From positions 3,198,120 through 3,262,119 of the forward strand of contig NZ_BMXQ01000001.1 in assembly GCF_014651835.1 (NCBI RefSeq): 64,000 nucleotides of DNA. Reading direction: 5' to 3'. Under the pieces are notes generated by a model. It made no database searches, was not told the origin of the DNA, and worked only from the letters and a program-made list of their open reading frames with translations. The position numbers and the translations under genes were made by a program. Position 1 is the stretch's first letter, and every line of letters starts with the position of its first letter. Below, piece by piece: positions 30,872 through 41,526 of the stretch. The stretch is from Pigmentiphaga litoralis (GTDB lineage Bacteria > Pseudomonadota > Gammaproteobacteria > Burkholderiales > Burkholderiaceae_B).

Positions 30872-33103
30872 ATGACCGATCTCTCGACTCCCGCAGCCGT
30901 AGCCTCCCCCACCCGCCGCCGCTTTCTGCAGGTCGGCGCCGCCGCCGGAGGTGGCCTGCTGATCGGCTTTGGCCTGACGGCATGCAACCGCAAAGACCGC
31001 AACGCCACACCCCCCGAAGCGGCGGTCGGCCACGCCACCACCAACGTGACGGGCGACGCCCCCGCGCTGGCGCAGCGGGCCTTCATCCGCATCGACCGGC
31101 AGGGCGTCGTAACCCTGATCGTGCACAAGGTCGAGATGGGCCAGGGCACCTACACGTCGATGCCCATGCTGATCGCCGAAGAGCTGGAAGTGGACCTGTC
31201 GCAGGTCAGGCTTGAACACGCGCCCGCCGACAACACCCTGTACAGCGACCCGCTGCTGGGGGGCCAGGTCACCGGCGGATCGACGTCGATCCGCGGCGGC
31301 TGGCAACCCATGCGCGAAGCGGGCGCCGCGGCGCGCATGGTACTGATCGATGCCGCCGCGCAAACGTGGAAGGTTGACGCGGGCGAATGCCAGGCCCGCA
31401 ATGGCAAGGTCACCCATACCGCCAGCGGCCGCAGCATGCATTACGGCGAACTGGTCGACTCGGCGGCAAAGATGGACACGCCAAAAACGATCAAGCTCAA
31501 AAAGGCCGACGACTTCACGGTGATCGGCAAGTCCATGAAGCGGCTGGACTCCGCCGACAAGGTGAACGGCCAGGCCAAGTTCGGGATCGATGTCCGCCTG
31601 CCGAATATGCTGGTCGCCACGGTCGCGGCCTGCCCGGTGCCGGGCGGCAAGCTGCAGGCCGCCGATGACGCCAAGGCCATGGCGGTCAAGGGCGTGCGTC
31701 ACGTGCTCAAGCTGGACAACGCCGTGGCCGTGGTAGGGGACCACATGTGGGCCGCCAAGCAAGGCCTGGCCGCGCTCGAGCCGACCTGGTCGGACGGTCC
31801 GAACGCGTCCATGACCACGGCCACCATCATTGCCGACATGAAGACGGCATCGAACACTGCGGGCGTCGTGGCGCGCAACGACGGCGACGCAAACAAGGAC
31901 GCGCCCAAGGGCGGCAAGCGCCTGGAAGCCGTCTACGAGATGCCTTTCCTGGCCCATGCCACGATGGAGCCCATGAACTGCACCGTCGATCTGCGCGCCG
32001 ATGGCTGCGACCTGTGGCTGGGCACCCAGGTGCCGGCCCTGGCGCAGGGCGCGGCGGCCAAGCTGACCGGCCTGACCAACGACCAGGTCAGGGTCCACAA
32101 CCATTTCATTGGCGGCGGCTTTGGACGGCGGCTGGAGGTGGACATGGTCACGCAGGCTGTCGCGTTCGCCAAGCAGCTGAAGCAACCGGTCAAGTTCGTC
32201 TGGACCCGCGAAGAAGACATCCAGCACGACATGTATCGGCCTTATTACTATGACCGGTTGTCGGCCACGCTGGACGACAAGGGCCAGCCGCAAAGCTGGT
32301 CGCACCGCATTACCGGATCGTCGATCATGGCGCGTTTTGCGCCGGCCGCCATGAAGGACGGGCTGGACCCCGACGCCGTGGAAGGCGCGCGCGACATGCC
32401 CTATGCCATCCCGAACGTGCATGTGGACTACGTGCGTCATGAACCGCCGGTGCCCACCGCGTTCTGGCGCGGCGTCGGCCCGACGCACAACATCTGGGTG
32501 GTCGAAAGCTTCATCGACGAGCTCGCCGCCACCGCGAAGCAGGATCCGGTCGCCTACCGCCGTGAACTCCTCGACAAGTCGCCCCGCCTGCGCGAAGTGC
32601 TGAACCTGGCGGCCCAGAAAGCCAACTGGGGTACGCCTGCGCCGGCTGTCGAAGGCCATCGCGTGGGCCGCGGCGTGTCCGCGCAGTTTGCCTTCGGCAG
32701 CTATATCGCCCAGGTCATCGACGTGGCAGTCGACCCCGCGGGCGAAGTAAAGGTGACCCGCGTCGTGTGCGCCGTCGACTGCGGCCAGTTGATCAATCCG
32801 GACACCGTCATGGCGCAGATCGAAAGCGGCGTGGTGTTCGGCCTGACGGCAGCCTTGTGGAACGAGATCACCTTCGACAAGGGGCGGGTGCAGCAATCCA
32901 ACTTTGGCGATTACCGGATGATGCGGCTGAATGAAGCGCCCAGGATCGAGGTGTATCTGGCCAAGAGCACCGATGACCCGGGCGGCATCGGCGAGCCAGG
33001 CACTGCCGCCACGGCGCCTGCCTTGACCAACGCGATCTTTGCCGCGACCGGTCAACGCATCCGCAAACTGCCGGTGTCGAGTGCGCAACTGAAATCGGCG
33101 TGA
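30872..33103 (+). CDS. Molybdopterin-binding large subunit of an IorB-like hydroxylase
   Basis: 743 residues. A twin-arginine signal (RRRFLQVGAAAGGGLLIGFGLTAC) with a possible lipobox sends the folded complex to the periplasm. The xanthine dehydrogenase-family molybdopterin blocks are seen: VEMGQGTYTSMPMLIAEELEVDL, VGGGFGRR as HFIGGGFGRRLEVD, and the ending GIGEPGTAATAPALTNAIFAATG with the catalytic Glu. Oxidises an aldehyde or N-heterocycle using water; substrate unknown. Terminator follows at 33123. Confidence 0.92.
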   Translation: MTDLSTPAAVASPTRRRFLQVGAAAGGGLLIGFGLTACNRKDRNATPPEAAVGHATTNVTGDAPALAQRAFIRIDRQGVVTLIVHKVEMGQGTYTSMPMLIAEELEVDLSQVRLEHAPADNTLYSDPLLGGQVTGGSTSIRGGWQPMREAGAAARMVLIDAAAQTWKVDAGECQARNGKVTHTASGRSMHYGELVDSAAKMDTPKTIKLKKADDFTVIGKSMKRLDSADKVNGQAKFGIDVRLPNMLVATVAACPVPGGKLQAADDAKAMAVKGVRHVLKLDNAVAVVGDHMWAAKQGLAALEPTWSDGPNASMTTATIIADMKTASNTAGVVARNDGDANKDAPKGGKRLEAVYEMPFLAHATMEPMNCTVDLRADGCDLWLGTQVPALAQGAAAKLTGLTNDQVRVHNHFIGGGFGRRLEVDMVTQAVAFAKQLKQPVKFVWTREEDIQHDMYRPYYYDRLSATLDDKGQPQSWSHRITGSSIMARFAPAAMKDGLDPDAVEGARDMPYAIPNVHVDYVRHEPPVPTAFWRGVGPTHNIWVVESFIDELAATAKQDPVAYRRELLDKSPRLREVLNLAAQKANWGTPAPAVEGHRVGRGVSAQFAFGSYIAQVIDVAVDPAGEVKVTRVVCAVDCGQLINPDTVMAQIESGVVFGLTAALWNEITFDKGRVQQSNFGDYRMMRLNEAPRIEVYLAKSTDDPGGIGEPGTAATAPALTNAIFAATGQRIRKLPVSSAQLKSA

Positions 33104-33122
33104 CACCCTGCAGTAGCTCAAG

Positions 33123-33166
33123 GCCCGGACGACGCTTTCTTCAAGCGTCGTCCGGGCTTTTCTGTT
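33123..33166 (+). terminator. Rho-independent terminator after the molybdenum hydroxylase genes
   Basis: Perfect 15-bp stem GCCCGGACGACGCTT (33123-33137) / AAGCGTCGTCCGGGC (33143-33157), five-base loop, followed by TTTTCTGTTT. Confidence 0.92.
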
Positions 33167-33317
33167 TCTCGATGTGCCGTGGGCAGCTCGACGCTACATC
33201 TGGTTGCAAGCCCGGCATCATGCCGGCCGTCGGCGGGTAACATGCATGGGCTGCGCCCGCCCATCCCTCACTGCACTTCGACGTGACGCCTGCCCGTGCA
33301 GTGCAGTCACCGCACTC

Positions 33318-36300
33318 ATGACCGACTCGCTCACGCCGCCCTCGTCATCCTTTCCCTTTCTTGCCCAAGGCGGCGATGTCGCCAACATCATTGCCACACG
33401 TGACTGGTCGGCCACGCCGATCGGGCCGATCGACACCTGGCCCGGCACGCTCACCACCACCCTTGCACTGATCCTGCGCGCGCCGCTGCCCATCGTGACG
33501 CTGTGGGGCGACGCAGGCGTGATGCTCTATAACGATGCCTATTCGGTATTCGCGGGCGGGCGCCATCCCGAACTGCTCGGGTCCAACGTGCGGGAAGGCT
33601 GGGCCGAAATTGCTGACTTCAATGACAACGTAATGAAGGTCGGCCTGGCTGGAAAGACGCTGCGATACGAAGACCAGGAACTGACCCTGTATCGCAACGG
33701 GGTCGGCGAACCGGTGTGGATGAACCTGGACTATTCGCCCATTCCCGGCCCCGACGGCGTGCCTGTTGGCGTCATTGCGATCGTGGTGGAGACGACGGCG
33801 AAAGTGCGCGCGGAACGCTGGCTCAGCGGCGAACGCGAACGCCTGCGCCGCCTGTTCGAGCAGGCGCCGGGCTTCATGGCCATGCTGACCGGGCCGACCC
33901 ACGTATTCGACATGGCCAACGCGGCGTTCATGTCCCTGGTCGGCCATCGCGAACTCCTTGGATCCAGCATTCGCGATTGCATGCCGGAACTGGCCGGCCA
34001 GGGCTTCTTCGAGCGGCTCGATCAGGTGTACACGCTGGGCCGATCGGACGCGGGGGCGGCGCATCCCATGCACCTGACGCGCACGCCCGGCGCCGCGACG
34101 GAACTGCGCCACGTGGACTTCATCTACCAGCCGGTGCGCAGCGAAGACGGCGACGTCATCGGCATCTTCATCCAGGGTACCGACGTCACGGACCGCCTGC
34201 TGGCCGAAAGCGCCGTTGCCGAGAGCGAGGCAAAGTTCCGCACCTTTGCGCAGGCCATGCCGAACCAGGTGTGGTCCGCCGACAGCCGCGGCGCGCTCGA
34301 CTGGTTCAACGACAAGGTCTACGCGTTCAGCGGCCGGCAGCCCGGCACGCTTGGCGGCAACGCCTGGTGGCACCGCGCGCTGCATCCGGACGACGTGCCC
34401 CATGCGCTGAACCGGTGGCAGCGCGCGGTCGAGACCGGGGGCACCTTCGAGTGCGAATTCCGCATCTGCCGGGCCGATGGCATCTATCGCTGGCATCTGT
34501 CGCGTGCCTTGCCGATTCGCGATGCGGCGGGCGATATCGTGCGGTGGGTCGGCAGCAACACCGATATCGAAGACCAGAAGTCGGCCGCACGCGCGCTGGA
34601 ACGCCTGAACAAAACGTTGGAACAACAGGTGGCCGAGAGCCAGGCCGACCGCGATCGCATGTGGCGGCTGTCAACTGACGTGATGCTGGTGGCCGACTTC
34701 GAGGCCAACATCGTCGCCATCAACCCAGCCTGGACCGAACTGCTGGGCTGGGACGCCAACGCATTGGTAGGGCGGTCCTTCATGGACCTGGTGCATCCCG
34801 ACGACCGCATCGACACCCTTGCCGAAGTGGGCGACCTGAGCGCCGGCAAGCGCACCTTCAAGTTCGTGAACCGCTACCGCTGCCGCGACGGTCACTACGT
34901 GGTGCTGTCGTGGACAGCGGTGCCCGACGCCCGATTCATCCACGCCGTGGGCCGCGACATTACCGCCGACCGCGAAGCCGCCGATGCATTGCGCCGCACC
35001 GAACTCGCGTTGCAGCAGTCGCAAAAGATGGAGACCATCGGCAAGCTGACCGGCGGTGTGGCCCACGACTTCAACAACCTGCTGCAGGTGATCTCGGGCA
35101 ACCTGCAACTGCTGGCGACCGATGTGGCCGGCAATGGCCGCGCCGAACGCCGGCTGGCCAATGCATTGGGCGGCGTGCAGCGCGGCGCCAAGCTGGCCAG
35201 CCAGTTGCTTGCGTTCGGCAGGCGCCAGCCGCTCGAACCCAAGACCATCAAGATCGGCCGGCTGATCGGGGGCATGGAAGACATGCTGCGCCGCAGCCTG
35301 GGCGAGGCGGTCGAAATCGAAACACTGGTGTCGGGCGGCCTGTGGAACACGCTGGTCGATCCCACGCAGGTGGAAAACGCCATCCTGAACCTGGCCATCA
35401 ACGCGCGCGACGCCATGGACGGGACGGGCAGGCTCACCCTTGAAGCCGGCAATGCCTTCCTGGACGACGCGTATGCGCGTCAGCACGTCGAAGTCACGCC
35501 CGGCCAATACGTGATGCTGGCCGTGACCGACACCGGTTGCGGCATGACGCCCGAGGTGCTCGCACAGGCCTACGAACCCTTCTTTTCGACCAAGCCCGAA
35601 GGCAAGGGCACCGGGCTTGGTCTATCGATGGTGTACGGCTTCGTGAAGCAGTCGGGCGGACACATCAAGATCTACAGCGAACCCGGCATGGGCACGACGG
35701 TCAAGCTGTATCTGCCGCGCTCACATGACGTCGAAGAAGTCGGCGTGGTGGTCGAAACTGCCGCGGTCGAAGGCGGCCGCGAAACCATTCTGGTGGCCGA
35801 AGACGACGACCAGGTGCGCACCACGGTGGTCGAGACACTGTCCGAGCTGGGCTACCGCGTCCTGAAAGCGTCGGATGCGGCCAGCGCACTGGCCATTATC
35901 GAGAGCGGGATCTCGATCGATGTGCTGTTCACCGACGTCGTCATGCCCGGCCCCATGCGCAGCCCGGAACTGGCCCGCCGCGCCCGCGAACGCCTGCCCG
36001 GGCTGGCCGTGCTGTTCACGTCCGGCTATACCGAAAATTCCATCGTGCATGGCGGCCGGCTCGACGCGGGCGTGGACCTTCTGAGCAAGCCCTACACACG
36101 CGAGGCACTGGCGCGAAAAATTCGCCAGGTATTGGCCGCCGAAGGCAGACGCGGCGCCGGATCCGCCGGCCCTCCCGGCACGCCAGCCCCCTTGGACGAC
36201 CACCGCCCCGCGACCTGCGCCCGCCGCATCCTGTTTGTCGAAGACGATGCGCTGATTCGCGAGAACACCCGTGAACTGCTGCAGGAACTGGGACACACCG

Positions 36301-36554
36301 TGTTCGTGGCAGGCAACGCGCGCGACGCTTTGGCGACCCTGAGCCGCGAAGCGATCGATGTGCTGATCACCGACCTGGGCTTGCCTGGCGAGTCGGGCGA
36401 AGCGCTGGCCCACGCGGCCAAGAAAGGGTCACCCGGACTCGGGATCATCTTTGCCACCGGCACCGAACCCGATCCCCTGCCCTCAGGCTTTGAAGTGCTG
36501 CGCAAACCGTACGACACGGTGGCGATCGAGGCGGTGCTGCGGCGGGTGAGGTGA
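33318..36554 (+). CDS. Hybrid sensor histidine kinase with PAS domains and two receiver domains
   Basis: 1078 residues from the ATG at 33318 (MTDSLTPPSSSFPFL); a longer reading has no support. Order: an N-terminal PAS-like domain, three further PAS domains (about 170-560, including VWSADSRGALDWFNDKVYAFSGR and FMDLVHPDDR), HisKA with His583 (GGVAHDFNNLLQVISG), HATPase (NLAINARDAMDG, DTGCGM, GTGLGLSMVYG), receiver 1 with Asp873 (VLFTDVVMPG), receiver 2 with Asp1019 (VLITDLGLPG). No output domain and no partner regulator are adjacent; no membrane segment, so a soluble sensor, possibly of light or redox. Confidence 0.9.
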   Translation: MTDSLTPPSSSFPFLAQGGDVANIIATRDWSATPIGPIDTWPGTLTTTLALILRAPLPIVTLWGDAGVMLYNDAYSVFAGGRHPELLGSNVREGWAEIADFNDNVMKVGLAGKTLRYEDQELTLYRNGVGEPVWMNLDYSPIPGPDGVPVGVIAIVVETTAKVRAERWLSGERERLRRLFEQAPGFMAMLTGPTHVFDMANAAFMSLVGHRELLGSSIRDCMPELAGQGFFERLDQVYTLGRSDAGAAHPMHLTRTPGAATELRHVDFIYQPVRSEDGDVIGIFIQGTDVTDRLLAESAVAESEAKFRTFAQAMPNQVWSADSRGALDWFNDKVYAFSGRQPGTLGGNAWWHRALHPDDVPHALNRWQRAVETGGTFECEFRICRADGIYRWHLSRALPIRDAAGDIVRWVGSNTDIEDQKSAARALERLNKTLEQQVAESQADRDRMWRLSTDVMLVADFEANIVAINPAWTELLGWDANALVGRSFMDLVHPDDRIDTLAEVGDLSAGKRTFKFVNRYRCRDGHYVVLSWTAVPDARFIHAVGRDITADREAADALRRTELALQQSQKMETIGKLTGGVAHDFNNLLQVISGNLQLLATDVAGNGRAERRLANALGGVQRGAKLASQLLAFGRRQPLEPKTIKIGRLIGGMEDMLRRSLGEAVEIETLVSGGLWNTLVDPTQVENAILNLAINARDAMDGTGRLTLEAGNAFLDDAYARQHVEVTPGQYVMLAVTDTGCGMTPEVLAQAYEPFFSTKPEGKGTGLGLSMVYGFVKQSGGHIKIYSEPGMGTTVKLYLPRSHDVEEVGVVVETAAVEGGRETILVAEDDDQVRTTVVETLSELGYRVLKASDAASALAIIESGISIDVLFTDVVMPGPMRSPELARRARERLPGLAVLFTSGYTENSIVHGGRLDAGVDLLSKPYTREALARKIRQVLAAEGRRGAGSAGPPGTPAPLDDHRPATCARRILFVEDDALIRENTRELLQELGHTVFVAGNARDALATLSREAIDVLITDLGLPGESGEALAHAAKKGSPGLGIIFATGTEPDPLPSGFEVLRKPYDTVAIEAVLRRVR

Positions 36555-36588
36555 GCGACAAGCCAAACAGTGAGCGACCAGCCAAACA
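36551..36588 (+). repeat. 19-bp tandem duplication at the histidine kinase stop
   Basis: GTGAGCGACAAGCCAAACA (36551-36569) is repeated at 36570-36588 with one change (A to C). The first copy contains the TGA stop of the kinase. Confidence 0.85.
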
Positions 36589-36592
36589 GCCT

Positions 36593-37444
36593 TTACTGCG
36601 CGTCAGCTATCGGGGCTTCCGCCGCACGCGGCTTCTTGTACCGGTTGTAGCCCCACAGATATTGTTCTGGCGCACGCTGGATAATGCGTTCCATGGCCGC
36701 ATTCACCCAGGCGGCCTGGGCGTCGGTGCCTTCCGGAACCGGACCCGGAAGCCGCAAATAGTGCACGCGCCAGCCCTTGCCGCCTGGCAGCCGTTCGCCG
36801 GCTGCCAGCACCACGGCCGCGCCAGTCTGCGTGGCCAGGCGACCGGGCAGCACCATCGAAAACGCATCGCGACCAAAAAACGGCGCCCACACGCCTTCGC
36901 CATTGCCCGGCACCTGGTCAGGCAGGATGCCGATCGCGTCGCCCTTGCGCAACGCCCTTACCAATCGTCGCACTCCTTGCAGGTTGGCGGGCGCCGTATC
37001 CAGGTTCGGTCCCGCGCGTCCGGCTTCAACCAGGGTCGACAGCCATTGCTTGCGCGGCGGACGGTAGAGCACGGTGATCGGGCCGCCCCGATACGCGTAA
37101 TAGCGCGCCGCGATTTCAAAGCAGCCAATGTGCGGCGTCATGAACAGGATGCCCTTGCCTTCGGCGATCGCCGCCGCAACATCGTCCCAACCTTCGGCCT
37201 GCACCTTGGACAACGCTTCGTCGGGCCGGAACCAGCACTTGGGCACTTCCAGGGCGCCTTCCCCTGCCGACGCGGCCGACGCGCGGGCAAACTTTTCGCC
37301 CGTGAAGCCTGCCAGCGCGGCGTTTTCGCGCAGGCGCGCGGCGTAGGTGGGCGACAGCCGGTAGACGAGAAGGCCCAGGCGGCGACCCAGGAAGTGGAGC
37401 CAGGAAAGCGGCAGGCAGGCCAGCAGTCGATAAAATGTAAGCAT
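36593..37444 (-). CDS. LpxL/HtrB-type lysophospholipid or lipid A acyltransferase
   Basis: 283 residues from the ATG at 37444 (MLTFYRLLACLPLSWLHFLGRRLG), with an N-terminal membrane anchor. The HX4E catalytic motif is HIGCFE, followed by YRPPRKQWLSTLVEAGR and ILPDQVPGNGEG, as in late acyltransferases that add a secondary acyl chain to Kdo-lipid A. The gene is next to and divergent from metK, a pairing widely seen in beta-proteobacteria. The upstream open frame to 37510 is not supported. Confidence 0.9.
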   Translation of the reverse strand: MLTFYRLLACLPLSWLHFLGRRLGLLVYRLSPTYAARLRENAALAGFTGEKFARASAASAGEGALEVPKCWFRPDEALSKVQAEGWDDVAAAIAEGKGILFMTPHIGCFEIAARYYAYRGGPITVLYRPPRKQWLSTLVEAGRAGPNLDTAPANLQGVRRLVRALRKGDAIGILPDQVPGNGEGVWAPFFGRDAFSMVLPGRLATQTGAAVVLAAGERLPGGKGWRVHYLRLPGPVPEGTDAQAAWVNAAMERIIQRAPEQYLWGYNRYKKPRAAEAPIADAQ

Positions 37445-37678
37445 CGGACTCGAAATAGAGAAAACGGGCGCCGCGCCGGTCCGGGAAGACCGACAGGACG
37501 GTAGGGCCACTGCGGCCCGATCCCCGATTTTCCCCTAAAATGACTGTGATCGCCGAGTTAACACGACAACTTGCGGGGCGATCGGGCGTTTGCGCATGCG
37601 CGACCGCCACATTCCGCTAAAGCGTCGCTGCTCGTACAAGGTCTTGACCCTGCCGTGCAACGCGCCGCATAACCGATA

Positions 37679-37705
37679 TGCCGGGCCGGTTGCAGACTCC
37701 CGGCA
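37679..37705 (+). promoter_or_regulatory. Hairpin in the metK leader
   Basis: 7-bp stem TGCCGGG (37679-37685) / CCCGGCA (37699-37705), 13-base loop, just before AAAAGGA. A TTGACC at 37644-37649 with a CATAAC 18 bases on is a possible promoter. The hairpin does not match a SAM riboswitch known to me. Confidence 0.35.
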
Positions 37706-37725
37706 GTTGATAAAAGGACCATCGA

Positions 37726-38895
<1,170 letters not shown>

Positions 38896-38915
38896 GCGTC
38901 ACCTTCCTGGATTCC

Positions 38916-39140
38916 ATGGCTTCCAACGATAACGACTACGCAAAAACGGTCAGCTCCGCTTCCTTCACGGCCACGGACTCTCCGTGCGTGGCCGTGTGTT
39001 CCACCCTCTTCGATGACATTTGCAGAGGGTGCGGACGGACCGCCATGGAAGTCTCCAACTGGGTGTTCATGACCGACGAGGAAAAGCAGGTGGTGTGGCA
39101 ACGCATCCGCGCCCAGGGCTATCCTCGGCGGCGCGGCTGA
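38916..39140 (+). CDS. DUF1289 small cysteine-rich protein
   Basis: 74 residues. The family core is SPCVAVCSTLFDDICRGCGRTAMEVSNWVFMTDEEKQVVWQRI, with four cysteines (CxxxC ... CxxC) that may bind a metal. The first 20 residues are not conserved. Function unknown. It follows metK by 20 bases and is probably cotranscribed. Confidence 0.82.
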   Translation: MASNDNDYAKTVSSASFTATDSPCVAVCSTLFDDICRGCGRTAMEVSNWVFMTDEEKQVVWQRIRAQGYPRRRG

Positions 39141-39163
39141 CGCGCTGCGCCACGCAGGCGGCA

Positions 39164-39940
39164 TCACCCCAGCTTGAATCCTGCGTCCAGCGGGATCAGT
39201 TGCCCTGTCACTTTGTTTGCATCGACGGCCAGCCAGTGGACCGTCTGCGCGACGTCGTCCGGGGTGATCACGTCCTTGAGCAGGGCGCGCGAGGTGTAGC
39301 GCGACCTGCGCACCGCCAGTTGCTCCGGCGACAGGCTACCCGCCAACCAATCGCTGTCCACCAGGCCGGGCAACACGGCATTGACCCGAATGTCGGGCGC
39401 CAAGGATCGCGCCAGCGCCAGGGTCAGCGTGTTCAGGGCACCCTTGGACACGGCATAGGCGATGGATGAACCCGTGCCCATGATCGCTGCCATCGACGAC
39501 ACGTTCACGATGCTGGCGCCGGCCTGGCCGCGCATATGGGGCAGCAATGCCCGCGACATCTGGAACGCGCCCACGACATTGACCGCATGGATGGTCTGGA
39601 ACATATCGGCCGACAGGGCGTCGAGATCTTTCGGATTGACGACGCCGGCCGATGCTCCCGCATTGTTGACCAGCGTATCGACCCGCCCCCACCGGTGGCC
39701 GACTTCCTGCGCCAGCGCCCGGCACTGCGCGTCGTCGGCTACGTCTGCGCGGATGACCAGCACTTGCGCGCCTTCGGCCTGGCATTGCTGCGCGACCGCA
39801 TCGGCCGCGTCGCGCCTGCGCGAATAGTTGATGACCACATCGTGACCCTGCCGCGCGAAGTGGCGCGCCGTGGCCGCACCGATGCCGGTCGACGATCCGG
39901 TAATCACGCACACGCGGCGCTGCGCGCCCTCATCGATCAT
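39164..39940 (-). CDS. Short-chain dehydrogenase/reductase
   Basis: 258 residues, NAD(P)-dependent. Cofactor motif TGSSTGIGAATARHFA, NNAG in LVNNAGASAGV, catalytic Ser in NVSSMAA, and the YxxxK pair in SIAYAVSKGALNTL. Its ATG overlaps the acyl-CoA ligase stop (ATGA), so it is the last gene of the IclR-ligase-SDR unit. A 3-hydroxyacyl or alcohol substrate is likely but unproven. Confidence 0.92.
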   Translation of the reverse strand: MIDEGAQRRVCVITGSSTGIGAATARHFARQGHDVVINYSRRRDAADAVAQQCQAEGAQVLVIRADVADDAQCRALAQEVGHRWGRVDTLVNNAGASAGVVNPKDLDALSADMFQTIHAVNVVGAFQMSRALLPHMRGQAGASIVNVSSMAAIMGTGSSIAYAVSKGALNTLTLALARSLAPDIRVNAVLPGLVDSDWLAGSLSPEQLAVRRSRYTSRALLKDVITPDDVAQTVHWLAVDANKVTGQLIPLDAGFKLG

Positions 39941-41526
39941 GCGCTGGCCTTGGCCCAGTAGGGCGCACGCAAGACTTTCTTTGACAGCTTGCCCAGCTCG
40001 GAGCGCGCCAGATCGTTGCGAAACTCCACGATCGACACCCGCTGCGTCTTGCCCAGCCGTGCGTTGACCCAGTCACGCAGGGTGGCTTCGTCAATGCGCG
40101 CACCCGGACGCAGCACGACCAGCGCAAGCGGCGTCTCGTCCCACTGCGCGCTTGGCACGCCAATGACGGCGCAGTCCTGGACGTCCTCGTGCCGCACCAG
40201 CACCGCCTCCAGATCGGCGGCATACACGTTGTTGCCGCCCGAGATGATGACGTCCTTGCTGCGATCCAGCAGCGTCACGAAACCATCGGCATCGATATGC
40301 CCGATGTCGCCCGTGCGATGGAACAGGCCCCCGTCTTCGTCGTACCAGCGGATCTCGGCCGTGGCTTCGGGCCGGTTGTGATAGCCCGCCATCATGAAAG
40401 GCGAGCGGCCGACGATTTCGCCGACCACCGGCTCGTCGGCGTCCTTGGCCTGGCCCGGCAGGCGCCGGCCCGCCTCATCGATCAGCAGGATGTCGGTGTC
40501 ATGCACCGGCACGCCCACCGTGCGCAACTTGTCCGGATGGGCGCGCCCGTCGAGAAAGCACGAGACCCCGCCTTCGGTCATGCCATAGACCTCGAGAAAA
40601 CGCCCGGGCCACCGATCCAGGATGTCGCGCTTCAGTCCTGCATCCATCGGGGCGCCCGTGGACTGGCTCAATTCGAACGCCGACAGATCCGATGCGGCAA
40701 ATTCCGGACTCGCCAGAAGCCGCTTGTATTGCACCGGCACCAGCATGGTGTGCGTTGCCCTGAACTGGCTGGCCAGCGACAGGAAGCGCGCGGCGTCGAA
40801 CTTGCGCATCAGCACGCATTCCCCGCCATGCGCCAGCGACCCCAGCAAGGGCGTCAGTGTCGTGTTCGAGTACATCGGCGTCGACAGCAGAACCCGGCTA
40901 TGGGCGCCAAAGCCGAAGCCGTTGCGCTGCGCCTGGCGCTGGCGCATGCCGTGCAGGTGCACGATGCCCTTGGGCGTGCCGGTGGTGCCAGAGCTATAGA
41001 TGATGTTGAAGGCGTCGTCGGGCGATGCGGCAGGCAGCGGCAGGTCGCCAGTGGGCTGGTCGCGCCATGCGCCGTATTCCGTGGCCTGTGCGCCCGCATC
41101 GCCAAACCGCACGGTCGTCCACGATGTCGGCGCCGCCGCACCGGAAGTGCCTGTCCAAGGCAGGTCGCCAACCGCCGGATCAACGAACAGCATTCGGGCA
41201 TCGCAGTCGGCCAGCATCGTGGCCAGCGTGTCCGCGCTTGCCGATGCCGGCAGCGGCACCACGCATGCGCGCGCCGCCACGATGCCGAACAGGCACTCCA
41301 CATAGGCCAGCGACGGCAACCCGAGCAGCGCGACGCGGTCGCCGGGCTGCACGCCCGCCGCCACCAGCGCCCGCCCCACACGCTGGACGCGCTCGAACAG
41401 TGTCTGCCACCTCAACGTGGCGTCATCCATCCTGAATGCAACATTTGCAGGCATGACCGCCGCATGCCGGGCGATCATCTCGATGAAAGGTTGGAAACGG
41501 GACGGGTCGGTGGACGTGTCGTTCAT
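39937..41526 (-). CDS. AMP-forming acyl-CoA synthetase (ANL superfamily)
   Basis: 529 residues. Activates a carboxylic acid with ATP to the acyl-AMP, then the CoA thioester. The P-loop-like motif IIYSSGTTGTPKGIVH, VYGMTEGG, the HRTGDIGHIDADGFVTLLDRSKDVIISGG hinge and C-terminal Lys (LGKLSKKVLR) are intact. The start overlaps the IclR stop by four bases and the stop overlaps the SDR start. The acid is unknown; pocket residues suggest neither acetate nor a long-chain fatty acid with confidence. Confidence 0.93.
   Translation of the reverse strand: MNDTSTDPSRFQPFIEMIARHAAVMPANVAFRMDDATLRWQTLFERVQRVGRALVAAGVQPGDRVALLGLPSLAYVECLFGIVAARACVVPLPASASADTLATMLADCDARMLFVDPAVGDLPWTGTSGAAAPTSWTTVRFGDAGAQATEYGAWRDQPTGDLPLPAASPDDAFNIIYSSGTTGTPKGIVHLHGMRQRQAQRNGFGFGAHSRVLLSTPMYSNTTLTPLLGSLAHGGECVLMRKFDAARFLSLASQFRATHTMLVPVQYKRLLASPEFAASDLSAFELSQSTGAPMDAGLKRDILDRWPGRFLEVYGMTEGGVSCFLDGRAHPDKLRTVGVPVHDTDILLIDEAGRRLPGQAKDADEPVVGEIVGRSPFMMAGYHNRPEATAEIRWYDEDGGLFHRTGDIGHIDADGFVTLLDRSKDVIISGGNNVYAADLEAVLVRHEDVQDCAVIGVPSAQWDETPLALVVLRPGARIDEATLRDWVNARLGKTQRVSIVEFRNDLARSELGKLSKKVLRAPYWAKASA

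Noticed and set aside
30350-33121. 923-codon minus-strand open frame
   Set aside because: Shadow of the molybdenum hydroxylase genes; no domain recognisable.
37640-37725. SAM riboswitch before metK
   Set aside because: The leader can form only one short hairpin and does not show a SAM-I/II/III pattern.
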